Shown piece by piece: positions 27,657-32,085 of a stretch of 32,085 bases of DNA. Both the position numbers and the translations under genes were made by a program. Positions within the stretch are counted from its first letter, which is position 1; every line of letters starts with the position of its first letter. The stretch is from Natrinema versiforme JCM 10478 (lineage in GTDB: Archaea; Halobacteriota; Halobacteria; Halobacteriales; Natrialbaceae). Where the stretch lies: the NCBI RefSeq assembly GCF_000337195.1, contig NZ_AOID01000001.1, positions 10,540 to 42,624 of the forward strand, read 5' to 3'. Below the pieces are notes generated by a model. That model had not been told where the DNA came from. It saw only the letters and a program-made list of their open reading frames with translations, and made no database searches.

Positions 27657-27815
27657 GAGCTCGAGGTATCGATCGTGACGGACTCGCGATCGTCAGTGCA
27701 GCAGGCCGGGTTGTCTGGGATCGACCGACCGAGCGCTGTGGCTCGGCGCGTACCAGTCGGAGGGCCGGATTGACGCGGTTTCTCGCAGCTATTCACGATA
27801 ATTGAAGGCTTCATC

Positions 27816-27824
27816 CATTAAATT
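27816..27824 (-). promoter_or_regulatory. Likely TATA element of the membrane-tethered regulator
   Basis: On the minus strand, ATTTAAT at 27823-27817 is the best TATA in the intergenic region. It is about 160 nt upstream of the start codon at 27656, implying a 5' leader of roughly 130-140 nt, which contains a small hairpin (CCGAGC 27729-27734 with GCTCGG 27741-27746). Confidence 0.4.
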
Positions 27825-27929
27825 ACTGCAGTCGCTCCCACGAGTCGGCGGGCCGGCAGCGTCGGACTCGCAGCGATCGATCGACGGCGTGTAGTCACCG
27901 TTTTATCGCTCGAGGCGCTACCGGGAGCC

Positions 27930-29657
27930 ATGACTGACCCCGAGACGCTGTCGGTGACGATCGTCGACGGCTACGTCGACGAGCCCGCTCACTTCGGGGT
28001 GCCGCCGTACATCTCGACGTATCCGCGGTACGCGGCGGGTGCGCTCGTCGACGCGGGCGTCCCGCGCGAACAGATCACGTATCACACGATCGATCGGCTC
28101 CGCGACGAGCCCGACTACTGGCGGGATGTCGACGAGGCCGACCTTATGATCTATCTCGGCGGCATGACCGTTCCCGGCAAGTACGTCGGCGGGACGCCCG
28201 CCGAACCCGACGAGGTCCGCAAACTCGCGTGGACCGCCAACGGCACGAGCCTGATGGGCGGCCCCGTCAAGTTCGGTGTCGGCGACGAAAACGCCGGCGC
28301 GACGGAGACCGAACGGCAGGATCTGGACTTCGATTTCGTCGCCAAAGGCGACGTCGAGGCCGCCGTCTACGATCTGGTCGAGAGCGGCCTCGAGGGCTTC
28401 AACAACCGGATGCGTGACCTCGACGAGGTGTCGCGGTGGGCCCGAGAAGGCGCGTTCATCGTCGAACAGCATCCCAACCACCCGGAGTATCTCATCTGCG
28501 AACTCGAGACCTCCCGCGGTTGCGCGTATCGCTGCTCGTTCTGTACGGAACCGCTCTACGGCAACCCAGAGTTCCGGCCGCCGCCGACGGTCGTCGGCGA
28601 GGTCGACGCCCTCTCGAACTACGGGGTGAAACACTTCCGAATCGGTCGGCAGGCCGACATCCTCGCTTACGGTGGCGATGGCGAGGCCCCCAATCCCGAC
28701 GCCCTGCGCCAGCTCTACAGCGGCATCCGCGAGGTCGCGCCCGATCTCGAGACGTTGCACCTGGACAATATGAACCCCATCACGATCGTGGAGTGGCCCG
28801 AGCAGAGCCGCGAGGGGATCCGGATCATCGCCGAGCACAACACGCCCGGCGACACGGCCGCCTTCGGCCTCGAGTCGGCAGACCCGGTCGTCCAGGAGGA
28901 GAACAACCTGAACGTCACCGCCGAGGAGTGTTTCGAGGCGGTTCGAATCGTCAACGAGGAAGCGGGGTGGCGACCTGACGGCGACAGGGACTCGGCACCG
29001 AACTTCGGCGACGATACATCGCGTCGCCTGCCGAAGCTCCTCCCCGGAATCAATCTCCTCCACGGGCTCAAAGGCGAGCGCGAGGAGACCTACGAACGCA
29101 ACCGCAAGTTCCTCCAGCGGGTCTACGACGAGGGCTACATGCTCCGCCGGATCAACATCCGGCAGGTGATGGCCTTCGACGGCACCGACATGTCCGACAC
29201 CGGGGCCGAGATCGCCAGAGACCACAAGAAGCTGTTCAAACAGTACAAACAGCAGGTCCGCGAGGAGATCGACAACCCGATGCTCGAGCGGGTCGCCCCG
29301 CCCGGGACCGTTCTCCGAAACGTCCACCTCGAGTACCATCAGGACGGTAAGACATTCGGCCGCCAGCTCGGCACCTACCCGCTGCTGGTCGGCATCCCGG
29401 GCGAGCGCGAACTCGGCCGGACGATCGATGTCGCCGTCGTCGACCACGGCTACCGCTCGGTGACCGGCGTCCCTTACCCGCTCGATCTCAACGCGGCTTC
29501 GATGGACGAACTCACAGCCATCCCCGGCATCGGCGACAGCACGGCCGGCGACATCGTCGTCAACCGGCCCTACGAGGCAATCGCCGATGCCGATCTCGGG
29601 ACCGAGTTCGATCTCTCCCAGTTCATGACGACGCGGCCGCTCGAGCCGGCAGACTAA
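27930..29657 (+). CDS. Radical SAM protein with C-terminal helix-hairpin-helix (COG1031)
   Basis: A 575-residue protein. An N-terminal domain (1-180) of the B12-binding-like COG1031 type precedes the radical SAM core with C-x3-C-x2-C at Cys198, Cys202 and Cys205 ('TSRGCAYRCSFC'), which holds the [4Fe-4S] cluster that cleaves S-adenosylmethionine. The C-terminal 'LNAASMDELTAIPGIGDSTAGDIVVNRPY' (about 520-550) is a helix-hairpin-helix, a nucleic-acid-binding motif. The substrate is unknown; the HhH suggests a nucleic-acid modification. The ATG at 27930 has TTTTAT at about 27900-27906, 26 nt upstream, and the mRNA is therefore leaderless. A TRAM protein follows about 150 nt downstream. Confidence 0.92.
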   Translation: MTDPETLSVTIVDGYVDEPAHFGVPPYISTYPRYAAGALVDAGVPREQITYHTIDRLRDEPDYWRDVDEADLMIYLGGMTVPGKYVGGTPAEPDEVRKLAWTANGTSLMGGPVKFGVGDENAGATETERQDLDFDFVAKGDVEAAVYDLVESGLEGFNNRMRDLDEVSRWAREGAFIVEQHPNHPEYLICELETSRGCAYRCSFCTEPLYGNPEFRPPPTVVGEVDALSNYGVKHFRIGRQADILAYGGDGEAPNPDALRQLYSGIREVAPDLETLHLDNMNPITIVEWPEQSREGIRIIAEHNTPGDTAAFGLESADPVVQEENNLNVTAEECFEAVRIVNEEAGWRPDGDRDSAPNFGDDTSRRLPKLLPGINLLHGLKGEREETYERNRKFLQRVYDEGYMLRRINIRQVMAFDGTDMSDTGAEIARDHKKLFKQYKQQVREEIDNPMLERVAPPGTVLRNVHLEYHQDGKTFGRQLGTYPLLVGIPGERELGRTIDVAVVDHGYRSVTGVPYPLDLNAASMDELTAIPGIGDSTAGDIVVNRPYEAIADADLGTEFDLSQFMTTRPLEPAD

Positions 29658-29805
29658 GCCCAACATCTAATCGGACGGCTACCCCGTAACCGACCGTGGC
29701 GGTGCCCGTTCGCGCGATCCCAAGAGGATTTCCCCGTCAATCGACGGCTCGGTGTCGGTAGTTCTATTATGGAGGGGAATCAGAGGTGAAATCGAGGGTC
29801 TGCCT

Positions 29806-30219
29806 GTGGAAATATCTGAAAAGCTGCTGTGTCTGTTCAGTACGGACGTTTCGGAAGAGGAGGATCGATACGTCATCGAGGTACCCCGCCAAGAGGTCGA
29901 GACCGGCGACATCGACCCGGGCGAGGTCTACCGCGTCGCGCTCATCTCGCGCGAGGATGAGGTCGCAAGCGACGACGACGCCTCGACGACGGCCACACCC
30001 CAGAGCGCGCCATCGGAGCCGCAGCCGCCGGTCGACGTCGGCGAAACGCGCTATGTCGAGATCGAAGATATCGGCAAACAGGGCGATGGCATCGCCCGCG
30101 TCGAACGCGGCTACGTCATCATCGTTCCCGGTGCCGATGTCGGCGAGCGTGTCAAGATCGAAGTCACCGAGGTCAAGTCGAACTTCGCCGTCGGCGAGAT
30201 CATCGAAGACACGTTCTAG
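29806..30219 (+). CDS. TRAM-domain protein
   Basis: A 137-residue haloarchaeal TRAM protein. Residues 1-45 ('EISEKLLCLFSTDVSEEEDRYVIEVPRQEVETGDIDPGEVYRVALISR') are the conserved N-terminal part. A disordered acidic linker follows, then the TRAM domain (about 75-137, 'VGETRYVEIEDIGKQGDGIARVERGYVIIVPGADVGERVKIEVTEVKSNFAVGEII'), an OB-like RNA-binding fold seen in tRNA-modifying enzymes and in standalone archaeal RNA chaperones. The start is a GTG at 29806, where the family-typical residue MEIS begins. The ATG-less upstream frame from 29752 would add 18 residues. It is downstream of the radical SAM gene; co-transcription is possible. Confidence 0.88.
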   Translation: MEISEKLLCLFSTDVSEEEDRYVIEVPRQEVETGDIDPGEVYRVALISREDEVASDDDASTTATPQSAPSEPQPPVDVGETRYVEIEDIGKQGDGIARVERGYVIIVPGADVGERVKIEVTEVKSNFAVGEIIEDTF

Positions 30220-30227
30220 AAACGACC

Positions 30228-30286
30228 TTTTTTGCCGGGGACATCGGCCGGCGTCGAAGACGCCGGCCTCAATCCCCAGCAAAAAA
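30228..30286. terminator. Bidirectional terminator: T6 tracts around a 10-bp hairpin
   Basis: TTTTTT (30228-30233) on the plus strand follows the TRAM stop by 9 nt. A perfect 10-bp stem GGCCGGCGTC/GACGCCGGCC (30246-30255 with 30259-30268) is enclosed by a longer imperfect stem (TTTTTTGCCGGGGA 30228-30241 with TCCCCAGCAAAAAA 30273-30286, 13 of 14 pairs). On the minus strand the A6 tracts become T6, ending the YkgJ gene. Two operons converge here. Confidence 0.65.
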
Positions 30287-30302
30287 TCTCGACCAAAAAA
30301 GG

Positions 30303-30353
30303 CCGAGCGCTCGCTCCGCTCGCGCTCGGTGAAACGGCGCGCTCCGCGCGCCG
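30303..30353. repeat. Two further strong hairpins between the convergent genes
   Basis: CCGAGCGC (30303-30310) pairs with GCGCTCGG (30322-30329), 8 bp over an 11-nt loop. CGGCGCGC (30335-30342) pairs perfectly with GCGCGCCG (30346-30353) over TCC. Such GC-rich palindromes recur between haloarchaeal convergent genes and may act as transcription barriers or mRNA 3'-end stabilisers. Confidence 0.6.
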
Positions 30354-30409
30354 TACAGGACCGCCACTAAGAGTTTTCATCGCTTGAACCACGGCGATTC
30401 CGCCCCGGT

Positions 30410-31084
30410 TCACTCCTCGAGCGGCGTCCCGTCGATCCGCTTTGGGCCTTCGGAGTCGTGGACGACGACCTCGCCGGGGGCCGGACTGGCGGGTTCGTAC
30501 TCGTCTCGAACGGCGATGGCCTCCTCGAGTTCTCGGACCGCCCGCTCTTTCAGCGCTCGAGCTAAGTCCTCGGCGTCGTCGCGCGAGATGTCGCGCCCGA
30601 GTCCCTCGCACTCGTGGGCGCGAACCACGCCCGCCTCGTCGACCGCTTCGCCCATCGGCTGGCTGGTGCCCGAAAGCGCCACGCTGAACGGATAGGTCTG
30701 ACAGATCAGCGGCCGGTCACCGTGTGCGGTACACGCACCCGTGCCCGAGTCGTCTTCCTCGTAGAAGGTACAGTCGCCGCAGTCGTCGGTCTGGAGGGCC
30801 CACTCGAAGGTCTCGCCCTCGAGGTCGCCGGCCTCGTTCTCCGAGAGTCCGTAGGGCATGGGCCGGGCGATGTCGCGCCAGTCGTAGTCGCCGTCGTACT
30901 CGTCGCTTTCCTCGAGGTCACGCACTTCGTCCGGGAACACCGTCGCGGTGTGGTCGTCCTCGGCCTCGCCCGTACAGCAGGCTCCACAGCGGGTACACTC
31001 GAAGCCGATCGACTCGATTGCGTCCGCGAGGTCGTCGATGGCGAGTCGGCGGGCGTCCTCGAGTTCGGCGTCGAGCGATTGCAC
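30410..31084 (-). CDS. YkgJ-family cysteine-cluster protein
   Basis: A 224-residue protein of the YkgJ (Fe-S/zinc cluster-forming, UPF0153) family. The N-terminal motif C-x2-C-x2-C-C is Cys30, Cys33, Cys36 and Cys37 ('CTRCGACC'). A later Cys-rich stretch 'DDCGDCTFYEEDDSGTGACTAHGDRPLICQTYPF' contributes further Cys of the family's C-x2-C-x13-C... pattern, and the 'RP..CQ.YPF' block is diagnostic. The cluster type and role are unsettled. The start codon is probably GTG at 31084, since no ATG is available nearby. It follows the MBL gene by 30 bases on the same strand, so the two are likely an operon. Confidence 0.86.
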   Translation of the reverse strand: MQSLDAELEDARRLAIDDLADAIESIGFECTRCGACCTGEAEDDHTATVFPDEVRDLEESDEYDGDYDWRDIARPMPYGLSENEAGDLEGETFEWALQTDDCGDCTFYEEDDSGTGACTAHGDRPLICQTYPFSVALSGTSQPMGEAVDEAGVVRAHECEGLGRDISRDDAEDLARALKERAVRELEEAIAVRDEYEPASPAPGEVVVHDSEGPKRIDGTPLEE

Positions 31085-31114
31085 ACCACAGTGGACGCGG
31101 TCGACGCGGAAAAG

Positions 31115-31969
31115 TCAGTCGTCCGCGCCCGCAGCCGCTTTCGCTGTCGCTCGCTCGCCGTCCCACTCGACCCGCCCCTCGACGGCGAGTTTCTCGAGGT
31201 GGGCGGCGACCGTCGCTTGCGCCAGGTCGCGCACCCCCGAGAGGTCCTTTTCGTAGGCCGCTTCGAGGATCTCCTCGAGGGTCTCGGATCCGTCGGTGAC
31301 GGCCTCGAGCACCCGCGCTTCGCGCTCGGCGCGATGAGAGAGCAGGCGCTCGAGGGTTGCACGGGGTGCGTCGATTTCGGGGCCGTGGCCGGGAGACAGT
31401 GTGGGCGGATTGATCGCCCACAGTCGTCGCAGGGTCGTCACGTACGCGCGCATATCACCCTCGGGCGCGCCGACGACGACGCTCCCCTCGCGGACGGCGC
31501 AGTCGCCACAGCAGATCGGGCCGCCGCGGCCGGCCTCGAGTGCGACGTGGTCCGGAGCGTGGCCCGGCGCGTCGAGGACGCGAACGCGCTCGTCGCCGAG
31601 CGGAATCGTCGTCCCCGGGGTGAACGTGCGGTCCGGCTCACAGCCCGTCGCGTCGCGAAACCGGTCGGTCCGACCGTAGCGGGCCCAGACCGTCGCGTCG
31701 GTTTCCGCGGCGTAGGCGGCGACGGCACCGACGTGGTCGGGATGGGTATGGGTGACGAGGATGTGTTCGACGGCGTGGTCGCGGACCAGCCGGTCGAGGC
31801 CGTCGGTGCGCGCCGCGGGATCGACGAGAACTGCCGGCTCGGGATCGGAGTCGGAGCGTTGGCGTCCTCCGTCGGGAGTCGTCGCCGTCGATGGTCGGAG
31901 CAGATAGGCGTTGGTTTCGCCGCCGGGGGCGCGCGTCGCGACTGGGAGCGACCGGGAAACGAGATCCAT
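31115..31969 (-). CDS. MBL-fold metallohydrolase with C-terminal winged helix
   Basis: A 284-residue metallo-beta-lactamase-fold hydrolase. The zinc motif H-x-H-x-D-H is HTHPDH at 74-79. Further metal ligands are in 'APGHAPDHVALE' (His about 136) and 'CCGDCAV' (Asp), and 'PGHGPEID' gives the last His. Residues about 215-270 ('HRAEREARVLEAVTDGSETLEEILEAAYEKDLSGVRDLAQATVAAHLEKLAVEGRVEW') are the LACTB2-type winged-helix, often found in RNase-type or thioesterase-like members. Substrate is unknown. TATTCACTTTTT at about 32003-31991 gives a TATA element about 26 nt before the ATG at 31969. Confidence 0.9.
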   Translation of the reverse strand: MDLVSRSLPVATRAPGGETNAYLLRPSTATTPDGGRQRSDSDPEPAVLVDPAARTDGLDRLVRDHAVEHILVTHTHPDHVGAVAAYAAETDATVWARYGRTDRFRDATGCEPDRTFTPGTTIPLGDERVRVLDAPGHAPDHVALEAGRGGPICCGDCAVREGSVVVGAPEGDMRAYVTTLRRLWAINPPTLSPGHGPEIDAPRATLERLLSHRAEREARVLEAVTDGSETLEEILEAAYEKDLSGVRDLAQATVAAHLEKLAVEGRVEWDGERATAKAAAGADD

Positions 31970-32022
31970 ACGTCGACATGCGACCGAGCGAAAAAGTGAA
32001 TATCGACGGCCCCGGTCCCCCC

Positions 32023-32085
32023 GTGACCGTGACGACTGCGTCGCACCCGCCGCGAGACGCGATCGATTCGTCGCTGAATCGGTTC
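32023..32085 (+). CDS. Possible 5' start of a gene running off the window
   Basis: A GTG at 32023 opens a frame of 21 codons that stays open to the edge ('TVTTASHPPRDAIDSSLNRF'); a second GTG at 32029 could serve. GTGAATATC at about 31996-32004 is a TATA candidate about 24 nt upstream, divergent from the MBL gene. The peptide is not long enough to assign a family, and chance openness of 63 nt in high-GC DNA is common. Confidence is low. Confidence 0.3.
   Translation, partial: MTVTTASHPPRDAIDSSLNRF

Noticed and set aside
27063-27773. Val/Ile/Arg-repeat frame on the plus strand
   Set aside because: It arises from the antisense of the DDP repeats and has no protein-like composition.
30614-31999. 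461-codon frame on the plus strand
   Set aside because: It is the antisense shadow of the YkgJ and MBL genes, both of which carry complete motifs.

Overview
The window is high-GC, gene-dense chromosomal DNA from a halophilic archaeon, probably Natrialbales (Natrinema/Haloterrigena-like). The evidence is strongly acidic proteins, leaderless genes with TATA elements about 25-30 nt before the start codon, an RPA plus COG3390 operon, a CbaDBAC-type ba3 oxidase, HalOD1 and TRAM proteins, and small haloarchaea-specific families. Genus is inference. Family names were recalled from the sequence alone; no search was run.

Layout. 1-5.4 kb: the 3' end of an aldehyde dehydrogenase, a small acidic protein, a creatininase/ArfB-family amidohydrolase, a PAP2 phosphatase, a DUF5789-type protein and an ABC exporter half-transporter. 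5.4-9.5 kb: a DUF192 membrane protein, tRNA-Val(UAC), a DUF7344-type regulator, tRNA-Phe(GAA), then a visibly lower-GC stretch with a putative winged-helix protein, a YgaP-like membrane protein and a small acidic protein. Partial copies of the tRNA-Val 3' end lie just downstream of the tRNA, so this looks like a small integration hot spot or a relic of one. A ribbon-helix-helix protein closes the section.

9.5-15.7 kb: a coupled MhqO-like dioxygenase and MhqD-like esterase pair, the RPA operon (RPA with zinc finger plus COG3390 partner), a DapA-family aldolase, a DUF7091-type protein coupled to mannose-1-phosphate guanylyltransferase, and a small membrane protein. 15.8-22.4 kb: the most coherent system of the window. 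A ba3-type terminal oxidase (cbaD-cbaB-cbaA-cbaC, minus strand) diverges from a small ba3-associated membrane protein, a SafE/COG2836 membrane protein and a CcoI/FixI-like copper P-type ATPase (plus strand). The 100-bp divergent promoter carries a perfect 14-bp palindrome and a second inverted repeat. Structural genes and probable copper-supply genes therefore appear to share one control region.

22.4-32 kb: a CDGSH iron-sulfur protein, a DUF7521-type membrane protein, a DAO-family FAD oxidoreductase, an Hsp20, a 52-aa zinc-ribbon protein, a HalOD1 protein, an unusual exported/membrane-tethered protein with a long Asp-rich repeat and two C-terminal winged-helix domains, a COG1031 radical SAM protein followed by a TRAM protein, a cluster of strong hairpins between convergent genes, a YkgJ-type cysteine-cluster protein and an MBL-fold hydrolase. 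A possible new gene begins at the right edge. No transposase, integrase, CRISPR array or rRNA was seen.
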